Origin: Apoderus coryli
Lineage: Eukaryota; Arthropoda; Insecta; Coleoptera; Attelabidae
DNA length: 64,000 nucleotides
Assembly (NCBI GenBank): GCA_911728435.2
Contig: OU452204.1
Span: 15,190,001-15,254,000, forward strand
Direction: 5' to 3'
In this document: positions 20,570 to 31,678 of the stretch, piece after piece
Layout of the letters: every line of letters begins with the position of its first letter
Numbering within the stretch: position 1 is the first letter of the stretch
Notes under the pieces: generated by a model
Database searches by the model: none
What the model saw: only the letters and a program-made list of their open reading frames with translations
What the model was told of the DNA's origin: nothing
Position numbers and translations under genes: made by a program

Positions 20570-21490
20570 GTTTATTACAAAAATTGATTCTGTCATTAAT
20601 AGTACTGAAGATTGTTCTCATCTTCAGGACGATTTAAATGTTGTATATGAGTGGTGTGTCCGTAATAATCTTTATCTCAATATTGATAAATGTTTTAGTG
20701 TTTCCTATACACGGAAAATAAACCCTGTCAAATTTTCATATTGTATAAATAATAGTCCATTAACAACTTGTGATGAGTTTAAAGATTTAGGTGTTTGGTT
20801 TGATGGTAAACTGAGCTTTACTAATCATTACAATAATATAGTTTCAGCATCATATAGATCTCTGGGTTTTATTGTGCGCCATTCGAAAGAGATTGTGACA
20901 CCTCCAACTCTCATTGTTCTTTTCAACGCATTTGTCAGATCTAAACTGGAATATGCATCTGTAGTATGGAATCCTATGTATGCCATACATATGAATAATA
21001 TTGAACGCATCCAGCGTCGTTTTGCCAAGTTGCTGTGGTTTCGGGTTGATGGGGTTTATCCATCCATTGGGTTTCCTCATGATATTCTGTTAAACCGTTT
21101 TAATCTAGTATCATTAAATACTCGGAGAGAATATTCCGCTCTAGTATTGCTCCATAAAATTATTAATGGACTTCTTGACTGTCCAGAGTTTTTAAGCCAG
21201 ATTCCTTTTTGTGTCCCAAATCTACGTACACGTAATAACGGAATCGTATTTTACTTTCCGGCCCCGCGTACTAATTTGTTGTTGCGTTCCCCTTTATATT
21301 TTATGTGCCATACTTGTAACTCTGTGTCCGAGCAAATTGATATTTTTAATTCAACTTTGTCTTGTATAAAAAATATATTTCTTAGAATATAAATTTAGTG
21401 TTAGATATTAAGAATTTACTGTAATTTTTCCTGCCCTTTAATTGGATTATTTATCTGTCTGGGCAGTGTATCTTAAATAAATAAATAAAA
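20570..21490 (+). mobile_element. 5'-truncated LINE (Jockey/CR1 group) with intact 3' coding region
   Basis: One frame is open from about 20570 to the stop at 21390-21392, roughly 270 codons. It begins just after where the YADD box would lie (INSTEDCSHLQDDLN, then VYEWCVRNNLYLNIDK) and continues through FKDLGVWFDGKLSF, LFNAFVRSKLEYASVVWNPM, IQRRFAKLLWFR and LLHKIINGLLDCPEFL, the RT thumb and C-terminal region of this group. The 3' UTR ends in TAAATAAATAAATAAA, a TAAA-type tail unlike the ATT tails of other copies. The absence of stops suggests a recent insertion. With the catalytic part missing it cannot be autonomous. Confidence 0.8.
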
Positions 21491-22359
21491 AGCAAATAAG
21501 TCCAAAATATGCATGTTCTGGTTTATTGCGTCTTGTAACATTTTTTTTTGTAGAAAACAACTTCTTCAAACAGTAGACCAGTCTCTAGATATATCCATAT
21601 AAAATAACTGGTATTTTACAAAAATCAAACAAGTCCCAACTGTTTTCGACAAGAACCAGACAATTCCAAGGACAACTCTGGTATTTGGCAGCATATCTAC
21701 GTGGTCATTACTATTATGTTGACTGCTGTAGTGTGGCGGATGCGGTTTCCTATGCGTGGACATAGCTAATGACCAAGATTTTGCATTAATTGGAAATAAG
21801 AAAAGAACGGCAAAATTAATAGAAATACCAAGAAAATGAGACAAATTTATTAGTTTAATATTTTAAATGCCCGAAAATATCCTCCTCCATTTAAGTTAAA
21901 GAAAATGACGCAATAAATTTTTTTTGACATAAGGCGTGCTATGGAGCTCTTTTTCCTTAAAACGCCAAAACCTGCTATTAAACTTCAAGCAGTACAAATG
22001 TTTGATATAGAGGACCGTCACATTCACGTCCGGTCGACATATAGTTTTCTTTAATTTTTTTAGAAATGTTTCCACTAAAACTAGATAAGTTCTATGATTT
22101 TTTTAAGTAATAATATATTTGTTTTCAAATTGAGTTTATTGAAATCTAAGGTCTAAACCTAATAAATATTAGGTATATGAAAAATAGGACTCGTTACTAT
22201 TAACCTATACACGAATGGAATATATTTTAATACATTCCTATAAAATAATGTTTTGTCACTTTTCTAATTTTTCAATTATTGATCACCGGCTGAACTTCTT
22301 TCCCCGGGAAATGAGCAACAATTCAACTTGTATCAGTAACAGTTTTTTCACCTTTCAGT
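21491..22359. other. No recognisable gene
   Basis: No domain recognised. The bases just before 22360 may include the decayed upstream RT part of the Penelope-like element. Confidence 0.35.
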
Positions 22360-23285
22360 TGCCGATTTGCATCCCCCATGCCTCTTTAAACTAGTTAAAT
22401 CTGCGCCAGAGTCAACCAAAATTGTCGCAGAAAATCGATGATCTTTGAAAGTCTTATATAAACACCTACCCTTCTTCTACCGATACGTCGATGACTATAT
22501 TACATCCATCCCTAAAGACCGGGTCAACTACGCATTAAATAGTTTCAATTCGTATAATGAACGTTGACAATTTACAATTGAAACACAAAATAACAATAAA
22601 ATTAATTTTCTTGTAACGTTATATAAAATTAACAGTGAAATCAAGACGGAGTGGTATACAAAGCCCACCTGGTCGTCTCGATATCTTAACTACCAGTCTA
22701 GTCATCCATCGTCACAAAAGAGATCTGTAATGCTGAATTTAGATCCACAGCCATAAAAGAGTCACAAATGCGTTAATTAAAAATAAATCCCCTCGCACTT
22801 AATCAATAAAGTGTTTAGAAGCCGAATGCAAAGAATGCATAATGATGCATCCAGGAACATTCAACAAAAGACAATTTCCAATAAATATCTCTCCTTGCCA
22901 TGCATAGATGGTTTGTCAACAACAACTCTCAAATTTCTTGCAGAATGATTAAGGTATGCCATATAAGTTATAATCTATGATCCAAATACTTTAGCTCATT
23001 AAAACCAAAAACTTCTAAATGGAAAAAAGTCATATTATTTATGAAATACCATGTGTTGCTTGAGAGGTAGTATATATCTGCCAAACATCCCAGTATTTGG
23101 AAAATAGAATAAAAAGTAACAATTACGACAAAAAAATAACACTGCATTAACGAATCATGAAACTACAACTAACCATAAATTTGATTTTAATAACACCAAA
23201 AGAACCGACTGTAACCAAAAAAAGATAGAATTTCTGGAAATGGTATCCATAAAAACCAAAGAAAAGATCTAAATAATTTGAGCAA
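22360..23285 (+). pseudogene. Penelope-like element: RT and GIY-YIG endonuclease remains
   Basis: One frame reads LPFFYRYVDDYITSIPKDRV..FTIETQNNNKINFL..EWYTKPTWSSRYLNYQSSHP. The YVDD catalytic box (22484-22495) and the KPT-S-RYLN-SSHP segment are characteristic of Penelope-like RTs, which lack the organisation of LINE RTs. Downstream frames hold a GIY-YIG nuclease: YICQTSQYLENRIKSN (23073 on; YIG has become YIC) and NHKFDFNNTK..FLEMVSIKTK, the usual ending. A TGA after YNER and several frameshifts make it inactive. Penelope elements integrate with this nuclease and their terminal repeats often carry hammerhead motifs, as found elsewhere in this window. Confidence 0.8.
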
Positions 23286-23732
23286 AGTTTATACTGGTAT
23301 TTTGTAAATATACGTACCTACACTTTTTTGCTATACATGCACAAAATAGTTATTATAAAAAATACGATACCTGGAAAATGTTGTGTTGTATTTTGATGTG
23401 ATTGTTTGTTTGTTGATTTGTGCTTGAGCAATATTCATGCCATACACTTAAATGTTTTTAGATGTGAGATATTTTAACAAAAACATCTTGTTGTATTAAT
23501 TATTAAGTATGCCGTTTTCCAGAAATAACAAAAACATAGTATATAATTCGTGATAAACTAAATCAATTATTTTATAAAAAGATGAAAAATCAACAGAGGC
23601 CAAAACTTATTTTTTTACATATAGCAACATCTGAGATACTCCTTTCCATTTTTTAGCTGCTCCAAATCTATCTCACTACCAGATATACTTGGGAGCACTT
23701 CTTCAAACAATTTTAAGAGAATAATCTAAAGG

Positions 23733-23990
23733 ATGGTTAACTTAGCCGGTGGCGGTGTGGTCTGGTGTTACAAAAACGACAAATGGATCCCACTACAACT
23801 CTCCTCCATCCGACTGCATGGAGTGTTAACACAAGCGCATCGGTTGGCCATATCGGAGTTGCTCCAACGAGTGGCCAACAAAGAGTTGATCCTGCAAGAT
23901 GACGGTTCCACGGAGTTGACCGAGAAGCATCGGGAGTTGATGTTAAAGCAACAGCAGGAACAACAGTTGGAGTCTAGTAAAATAATATAA
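23733..23990 (+). CDS. Hypothetical protein, 85 codons, possibly host-derived
   Basis: ATG at 23733 has A at -3 and G at +4, with an in-frame TAA six bases upstream. The product begins MVNLAGGGVVWCYKNDKWIP, has a Leu/Ala-rich helical middle (AHRLAISELLQRVANKEL) and a charged Gln-rich end (MLKQQQEQQLESS). The codons are clearly more GC-rich than the flanks. I do not recognise the family and see no transposon motif. CTAAAG just before the ATG could be a splice acceptor, so this may be a terminal exon or a processed copy of a host gene. No other exon was found. It lies between a Penelope-like relic and a repeat. Confidence 0.4.
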   Translation: MVNLAGGGVVWCYKNDKWIPLQLSSIRLHGVLTQAHRLAISELLQRVANKELILQDDGSTELTEKHRELMLKQQQEQQLESSKII

Positions 23991-24099
23991 AGTGTAAATA
24001 ATGAAGATGTGATAAAATTAACTGATAGTAATTATGTTGAACGTAAATCGAGTTTGGGGCAGATACCTGCTTTTAGATAATTTTGAGAAGGATCAAAAA

Positions 24100-24210
24100 T
24101 ACGATCGAAACGTCAAGATTTATTAGACATTTCTTATAAAATACAATCTACCTTTCATAAAACTATAGTATTTATTTATAAACTGGCCTAAAATCAAGAA
24201 AATAATAATA
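24100..24210. repeat. Repeat shared with 12920-13010, contains CGAAACGTC
   Basis: GATCGAAACGTCAA and GGCCTAAAATCAAGAAA recur, in the same order and spacing class, at about 12930 and 12990. CGAAACGTC is the 3' core box plus GUC triplet seen in the hammerhead-like copies, but no CUGANGA box is kept at the right distance (nearest: GATAATTTTGAG upstream). Confidence 0.4.
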
Positions 24211-26154
24211 AAAAACGTGTCAGGGACCTGTTTTGTCCTAAAATTTTCACACTCGAATTTCTCGAAAACCTTTAAGTTTTTCGAGAAAAAAGTAGTATGC
24301 CTTTTTTATGTAGACAACTTTATTTTATCACATTTTTGACGCAAATGGAATAAAAGTCACAAGAAAAAAAAGTTAGGTTATAATTAAGGCAAGTTTACCC
24401 GCCTATGGTCATCCGTTCTTATTCAATTTCATGTCAGTTTACGACATTTAACTAACTAACTACATTTGATTAATTCATCTTTACTCGTTTCGAAAATATT
24501 TCAAAAAAATCGTCTTTAACTTTGTAAATAAGGACTTTTCGAAAAAATTTAGGTTTTTTTATGATTAGACGTCCCCAATTCGCTCACAAATTTTGACCAC
24601 CTACTTTAGAAACACCTTGTATATAAGGTATTTCAATTCTGATACCAGCGGATAACTTCATTCATTAAAAAAAAATAAACATACACTAAAGACTAAAGTT
24701 AACAATTTCGTCAGCCGATGGCACATGGGACTAATGGATCTAAGTCTTTAACTGAGGAATTCATTCGGGCAACGGAGAATTTGTAATATCAGGTGGAAGC
24801 ATCATGTCCAGAGTTTCCTGTGAAAATGGTTTTGAAAGCTTCTTGCGTTGTATCATTCCTGTTATTACAGGATCAAAGTTAATAGTGTTGAGAAAATCGA
24901 TGTTACATGCTTCCCTAGAAAATTTTCTCAACAAAATTTTGCCTGTACATTCGCAAATACTTGTTTCTTGCTTCTGCAGCTTCTTATGGTAAATGCCCAA
25001 TTTTGTTTTAAAGACTTTCACATCTTTTTATATTATGATTATATGACATAACTTACTCGCAAGACTCCATCACAAATTATTTTTAAAATAATGTCAAAAT
25101 ACAAAAAAATAATTAGACAAAAATACACTTTATACAACGAAAGACTAATTCAGACACGTATCAATAGTCAGATACACTAGCCCTAAGCACGTGCAGGTAA
25201 AGACAGAGGGCCAAAAACGATATTTTTTTATTATTTTGTCTATCTTTTGATGATGGTGTATTTACTACCCATTTCTAACAAATTTAGAAAATTGAATTTT
25301 GGCGCGCTATATTAGGCAAATACCCCACTGTGCAACGTCTGTATTTTTCTTTCATCGAATATGTCTTGAAATTTTTTAATAATTCGATCAATCAAATGAA
25401 CGATCCGGAAAACCACAAAGTTCAGGTACTTTGCTAATAACGCTGATTTTCATAATGTAAACTCGTTTTTTTATTGCTAGGAACTGACACATTTCTTAAA
25501 TGTCAAAATAGGCATAGACGAATTCAGTGCGTAAACTATACTATAACTTGAATTGTCCCTCTAATCTGCTCATCTGAATATTTGTATAAATAATTTCCAT
25601 TTAAATATCAAAGAATTGTATTTAAATCCAAAAGAATTTCCAATATAAATATAGCGATCCACGCCACTGTTATGCCCAAAACAAAAACATTAAGCATCAC
25701 GCCGTTAGGTATATATAGTAATTCATAAAAGTCGCAGTTTATTACAAACGTGTAAGCTTTATCGGAGGGTAAAATTAATTTCAGTAGGTAATATTTTTTA
25801 TATTTAGTTTTAAATGGTGTAATTTGTATGACTGGCGGCCACGGTGGTCCTTCCGGCGAAATATCGAGAACTTTTTTAATTGAGTTAGAACTTTATGACC
25901 AGGACGATATCTGAACAAATAAGTAGTCATTAATTTTAAGGTTTTAATTTTCTTCTCTTCTATTTTGGTAGTTATTTCTGGCTTGGAACGTTCATAAACA
26001 TTCGGGGGCTTTTTATTATTACGAAGTAGGTATGAGTTTTGGGTCCTGCATTGTTTTTTCATCGCGTTTGCAGAAAACCGAAGGTAAATGCTATTGCTCC
26101 TTTTGCAAATCGATGTATTTTGGTAGAAGAAACCTATCCCCCGGGAGTATACTC
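24211..26154. other. No firm gene; two unrecognised minus-strand frames
   Basis: Frames at 24761-25021 (-, 86 codons, charged N-terminus with KLGIYHKKLQKQE, possibly coiled coil) and 25781-26062 (-, 93 codons, basic) are open but match no family I know. CGATCCACGCCACTG near 25660 is the inverse of the hAT-like end near 2516. ACACCTTGTATA at 24609-24621 is a mariner-type end. Confidence 0.3.
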
Positions 26155-26290
26155 TCGCGCAACGAGCCAGGCCAGAGAATGACTTCTCTGCTACGGCACA
26201 CCTGGCCAGCCGTACTGCCTATAGCGGCAACAGTGAGACAACTAAATGGACGACTTTGATCTCGTTATACGTCGCACCAGAGGGTCTCCA
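26155..26290 (+). repeat. Repeat shared with 49225-49350
   Basis: AGAGAATGACTTC.CTGCTACGGCAC..CTGG.C.AGCCGTA.T.CCT.TAG and TGGACGACTTTGATCTCG, TTATACGTCGCACCAGAGG match the 5' part of the LINE at 49205. It is probably a 5' UTR fragment of that LINE family or a SINE using its end. The following 150 bases are GC-rich but not matched. Confidence 0.55.
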
Positions 26291-27769
26291 TCCCATGCCC
26301 TTCAGCGTCGTCTAGGATGCGAACCCACTATCTTACGCATCCATTGACACCCCAACAACAGATTGCAGCAGTCCTGGAGTCTCCAATTGTCGTAGACCCT
26401 ATGCCATTGGGTCGGCCTTCAGTTTCTGTCAGGGGTCATGTGATTGTTGATGTGTAGCAGCGTTACCACGTTAAAAAATCTCACGCACAGGCGTAGGAGA
26501 AGTCGCGTTGCTTACATATCCAATCAGATAGGAATGTGCAGTGAATATTTCTTTGTTGAATATCCTCAAGTAAGTATATCACCGTCTTGATTTTTCAAAG
26601 GGTGAAAATATCAGTATTTTTGTCATAAACAGATGAACTATTAATGTATATAGTGCGTTGATGCTTTTCTTTGTTCCTTTGTGCTGCGTTGGTCCAATGT
26701 AGAGCCAGTTTCTTCAAACGTTTTAGCCATGATAAAAATGCATAAACGAAGGACTCTCCTCCATGCTGAAAATTATTGAAATTATACCGGACCCCAATTT
26801 TTATCAAATGATTTTATAGAACAATCACCTCACCTCCGCCATGTTTAATAAATGACAGTAACCGTCAAACAACAATAATCAAAACTGTTTAATAGCTGTC
26901 AAACAATAATCTGAAACCTCCACGTCCCCTCATGAAATCCAGTTTCAAAATCAAGATATATTTAAACCTTAGCACGTCCTGTATTCTTACACAGTTTTAA
27001 AATATTTTCGGACATTTTTATATTATTCATTTTTGGGAAAACTATTTCTAAATGCTTCATTTTCCCAGAACTTTTATCGCACTGCAAATATTTTAATTCA
27101 ATTTTTAAAACAATTCCACAATACCAACGTGTTCATATAAATTTTTAATCAGTTTCGAACAAATGAATTTTTCTCGTGTTTCTTTGCTGAACCCATACAA
27201 AAGACTGGTTTTATCCACGTAAACACAGTTCTTTTCATTGTCTCTAAGGAAGTTTTTTAATTAAGTGAAGCAAGTCTTTTTCTTTTTCTAAAGAAAGCAC
27301 TAGAGTCTACATTCTCTATATATACCCACTACTCAAAGTTATGAAAATGTGTCCAATGTCAAAGAAGAAAATTGTGAGATGACTTACAGTATAGCGCTTT
27401 TATACGTAAAAGAATGTCCCATCTCTGATACAGATATAGAGATTCTAATAAAAGTAAAAGGAAACAATACAGTGTACAGGACGGGCTTTGTATGATGTTA
27501 CAGGATAGCATTACAATAATTTTTTAAATTCCAAATGCTTGACTATTTGATCCCATTAGGTGCAATTATTTCTTGCAGGGATATTTTTTTTCCTTGTTAT
27601 GAAAGGAGAAGTCCAAGGAGTTTCCTAGAGCTCTTTTAAGTTATGAAAATCAGACACATTCATGTCGTGTATAATTAAATTTTATAAGCATTCTTCGATA
27701 TGGGAAATAAATTAATTTAACTCACTCCACTTGAATATGGACTACTTCTTTACATTTTATAAGCAATGC
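26291..27769. other. No recognisable gene
   Basis: No domain recognised on either strand. Confidence 0.35.
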
Positions 27770-28707
27770 CTAATGTACTGCTGTCAGTCCCAGGGCGTCA
27801 TGATTTCTAGACGATTTTTTCTGTTGCATTCTGCTTCTATGTCTGTGTGATCTTTTAATAGCAATTTATGATTGATCACTTAAATGTGTGGATATTTATC
27901 AATAATCCAAAAGAATAATTGCTAAATTTTCATTTTGTCTGTAGCAATTATCTAACCATATGGCCAGCTCTTTATTGTCGATGTTACGTGTCCCCCATTT
28001 TATTTTTTTTAAAGCTGAGGCAATCTCGTGCCTTCCTCGAGCTGCCTTACTTCGTCCCTCATCATGTTGTATGCTTTCCGTTAGTTGCCGCGTAAATTGT
28101 GTAATTCAGTTACCACAATTTTCTCTAATAAAAACTAAGACCGCAAGTAAGTAGCGAAGGGGCGGGCATTTCTGCAAGTCTACAGTCAAAACTCTCACAT
28201 AATTTTGATCTCGCTTTGTTCATACCATACCGACTCTTGGTTTCACGTACATGTGCCTCATGCTGGCTGCTCAATTCCGCCTTATCTGTTGAACAGGACG
28301 TTGTTTTTGCTTGCTGTCTCACAATCGTTGGGGACTTGAATGACAAGTTAAATTCTTTATTGAAAATGTTTTAATAGAACCACTCTTTTGCAGTCATTCC
28401 TTTCCTTGGAAATATCGTCTTCTCTAAACCATTCAATGTAGAACTGATATATACAAATCCCCGGTCCTCAGAGGGGGCCTAAGTCTTTCTTGGAAGTACG
28501 TTCCCTGGAATTATAACTCTCGGAAGCTGGTATGCTTTCAATATATCGTTTAACATTTAAACGTATATTTGCTGGAGTTTTATTTCGTGGGACATGTTTG
28601 CCCCATTTGTCTTGCTCCACTATACCTCTGTCTTGGTTTTTTTTAACTACTGTATTGGATATGACTAATTTATATAATAACAACTGTAACCCGATAAATA
28701 CAAACAC
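27770..28707 (-). pseudogene. Decayed member of an unclassified insect transposon-like protein family (DUF7869-like)
   Basis: On the minus strand, pieces in several frames follow one order: NVKRYIESIPASESYNSRER (28700-28480), KEFNLSFKSP (about 28350), VLTVDLQKCPPLRYLL (about 28180), a Trp/Tyr-poor middle, then HEIASALKKIKW and LAIWLDNCYRQNENLAII (about 28000-27930), and HKLLLKDHTDIEAECNRKNR with PWD..QQYIR (about 27860-27780). The family pattern I recall is HI-S-P--ESHY, FNLSFK-P, FDLQ--LPTP, W-E--ASRG--EI, YSD-C-GQN-N, HTH-E-D--H--IER. The mechanism of these elements is not known to me; the DUF7869 name is from memory. Frameshifts and stops throughout. Confidence 0.5.
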
Positions 28708-28839
28708 TAATCAGAACACAGTATAAACTGCAACAGCAAGACCCATTTTATTCATTAGTTAGTATTCCCTTAGAGCGATATGACACCAAGTGATTATAGT
28801 GTTCGAAGACCCTGAATAAATTGTTCTTGCTATTACTAC

Positions 28840-29245
28840 AATACACCCCAGCGTCTTCTTAGCGGAAATTCACGCAATAGGTAGATGCGTACAATTTAAC
28901 CTGGACAGAAACTATCGGAAATGCTTAGGGCCAAACACACCTAAAAAATCTTCTCTGGCAAAATCTTCTTGGACTTCTTTAATCATGAAAGATCCAAAAT
29001 CTGTTTGGATCTTAGTAAGAACGGGCTACGTATTCTTACAGGACATTGTCGTCTTAGGAAACATATGGCAAGATTAGGCCTAGAAGAGAGCGACCAATGC
29101 AGATTCTGTAGAGAGGAGGAAGAAACTCCAGATGCACAGCTATCAGAAGCCAACGCAAGGAACACTTGGGACATGAATTCGTGCAAGATGGAGACGTGTT
29201 ATCCCTGAAACCAGCCAAGCTACTACAGCTATTTTTATTATTATT
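28840..29245 (+). pseudogene. RNase H and C-terminal Cys motif of a LINE
   Basis: PSVFLAEIHAIGRCVQFNL then DRNYR (about 28850-28920) is the Glu motif region of a LINE RNase H. The SDSQ to HSG part is deleted. The frame from about 28969 reads NHERSKICLDLSKNGLRILT, GHCRLRKHMARLGLEESDQC, RFCREEEETPDAQLSEA, the tail with a C-x2-C-x(n)-H-x4-C motif that has lost its His and last Cys. A TTATTATTATT tail follows at 29231. The copy at 43945-44421 is from the same family. Confidence 0.6.
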
Positions 29246-30904
29246 CCTTTACAACATATGGATGACCTTTTCATTGGCCTCAATTTTTCTCTACTTCCTA
29301 GGAATTTCTTGTGGTTAGGAAGCAATATTTATAGTGGTTTGTAGTTAAATCTAGATTATTTTGTTTTATCATAATATGACTATTGGTTTTGACTATTGGT
29401 TCGTTAAACGTTGAAATAACTCTGCTCTGACTGGTGATGCTTTGCCTTCTTTGGGGTTGGTTGAAGAATGTAACGGTGAAGCTAAGTTTTATCCCCAATC
29501 TACGCAAAAATTCGTTGCGATTTGCAGTTTTTGATTTCAACATGAGCAAGATGTGGCAAATCGAAATTTTTGGTGAGTATAGATAATCAAAATGATTTCT
29601 GCAATACCAGGTAGACGATAGCCTTCTAGCTCTTCTAGCAGTGCACTGTAAACTAATTGTTTCAATTATATCCTGCCATGTATGTTTACATTTTTAGATT
29701 TTGTGTGGTTTTGCCTACTCACCAGCTTATAATAGGTAAGTATAATGGCAGTGCAATGACCTTCATGATATTTGTTTATAGTTTTGTATTGTGGATATGG
29801 TTTATATTGCTATTCATTAATTCGATATGTTTTTGAGCGTTGTTCCAATAAAATAAAATAGGTTTCATCGTATACTAATTGGATTTTGTCCAAATTGTAC
29901 CTACCAAAAAATTTACACCTAAAAATACAAAACGTGATATTAAAAAGACGTTTTTTGTAAGTTAACCCATTTTTATACAGGGCGGCCGAGTTAAAATGAA
30001 ACAGAAGATTTATGGGTTGTTTTTTTTTTTAATCTACTAAAAATTGAATTAATTGAAATATTAATTTATGCATTTTGTGATATAATTTTAAAAAATGCAG
30101 CACTGCGTTCTCTAAAATGGTACTTCCTGGTTAACAATAGCCAATTATTATAAAACTTCAATATCACATTAACTTTGTCATTTCTTCTACTACAAGTATT
30201 TAAACAAAACATCGCTAGCTATACTCATTTTAATTTACTCTATTGTTACAATAAACTATTATTGCATTTTCTTATTTCTGTCATGGTAACATAATTAATG
30301 GCTTTATGTATTACACGAAACCAAAATTAAACAATACTAGGTATTATGCATGTTATTTATTGTTTATTATTATTATTTTATGCTTAAACGGTTGTTGTAT
30401 TCTTCTCTTTTTACATTTTAAACAATTAAGAGGAAATGCAAAATGTATTGATAGAATGTATATTTATTAAATAATAAATAGTATATTTATACCAGCATTA
30501 AAATAGGCATTAATTACTTTAAATAATATTATCATTAATATTAGACAGCTACAACCATATGGCCGTTGTTGCATTAAGAAGAATTCAGACAATGAAAATG
30601 AATAATTAAAATTATCTTTATTTTGTGTCTATAGTTTTCACACTACCAAGTACTTAACTGTACTCTGAAATGCTGTTAAAAGGTCAAAATTTTGTTTACT
30701 TTTTAAAAATCTACTAACACGGAATTTAATGAATAACCAAACGTGGCAGTTCTTATTCGCTCTAATCTCCAACGAAAACAGAGTTCATGTGCGTGAAGAA
30801 TTTCTCAAAATCAAAACAAGTGTAAAATATGCCATGTGCTTGCGAAGTGAATTAAAACCGTTTAAAGATTTTACTGTGATTTGAAAGATAAGTTCAAAAT
30901 TTTA
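29246..30904. other. No firm gene
   Basis: A minus frame at 29298-29549 (SKTANRNEFLRRLGIKL..PQRRQSI) weakly resembles the end of a piggyBac-type transposase but lacks decisive residues. ATACAGGGCGGCC at 29977 is a mariner-type terminus. The remainder is very AT-rich. Confidence 0.3.
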
Positions 30905-31500
30905 ACAAAACTCAATTTTATTATTCAACATAGTTGTCTTAGGGGGCAATACAAAGAGTATAGCGATTTCCAACTTCTCGATACCACTTTTATAGTACGA
31001 TTTCTCGTTCTCGTCAAAATAGGCCTCAGTTTCAGTGATTATTTCATCATTGGACCATATTTCATCCATTGTCACATATCGACAATAGATTTCCATTTTA
31101 TTGCGGTTTAACAGTGCCCCACACTCCTCTGAAGCATCAATTCGTTGTTGTTTTTGGTCGACTGTGAGATCACGCGGCACACTCTTTGCACAGAGCATTC
31201 CCATACCCAAATATTCTTGTAAAATGGAAAAAATACTACCATCTGATATCTTTACAATGTGCTAACTCGTGCACCTTTAATTTGCGATCGTTCATAACCA
31301 ATTTGTGAATTTTTTGACGTTTTCTGGAGTAACAGCTCATTTCGGCGTCCCCTGCGCTCTGCATCATTTGTGCTGGTACTACGACGTTTAAATTCATCAT
31401 TCCACTTCTCCTCTACCATTCTCGATGGAGCAGAGTTCGGTTAATGTTTATCAAGCCATTGTTTAATTTCCACTGTAATTTTTTTTATAAAAAAGGCAAC
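30905..31500 (-). pseudogene. Mariner transposase with internal deletion
   Basis: The minus strand starts with a decayed VEIKQWLDKH..PSRMVEEKWNDEFKRRSTSTNDAERRGR HTH region (about 31480-31320). It continues with the C-terminal half of the HTH and linker, CAKSVPRDLTVDQKQQRIDA, EECGALLNRNKMEIYCRYVT then MDEIWSNDEIITETEAYFDE. VTMDE-W holds the first catalytic Asp; directly after it the frame jumps to SNDEIITETEAYF near the end of the protein, so the segment with the second and third Asp is missing. The end ..YYKSGIEKLE and, in a second frame, LCIAP-DNYVE matches the C-terminus at 61345-61575. Likely a deletion derivative. Confidence 0.75.
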
Positions 31501-31568
31501 GAAACAATTCCATTATGTATTTATTATTTCGTGTTTTTCGTATTAATGTTTCACGTTTGTTTTAATGC

Positions 31569-31613
31569 TTGATGAGGCCTTGAAAAAGTTTAAGCAAATT
31601 AAACGAAACGTCG
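31569..31613 (+). other. Weak hammerhead-like motif
   Basis: TTGATGA, then a 12-base insertion, then a perfect 6 bp stem GTTTAA/TTAAAC with loop GCAAA, then GAAACGTC. The 3' box and stem match the other copies, but the insertion and the T in the first core position argue against function. Confidence 0.3.
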
Positions 31614-31678
31614 GCCAAATGGTTATTTAGCGACAATTACAAATCTATCAGAAATTATACCAGAGGACACAATTTTGT

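Noticed and set aside
24761..25021. Minus frame as the coiled-coil part of a THAP transposase
   Set aside because: Coiled-coil-like residues only; no THAP domain or catalytic motif upstream or downstream.
25781..26062. Basic minus frame as a gypsy integrase C-terminus
   Set aside because: RYRPGHKV is suggestive, but the following residues do not match the expected barrel motif in any frame.
29298..29760. piggyBac-type transposase C-terminus on the minus strand
   Set aside because: Only loose similarity (NEFLRRLGIKL..RRQSI); no catalytic Asp or Cys-rich tail readable.
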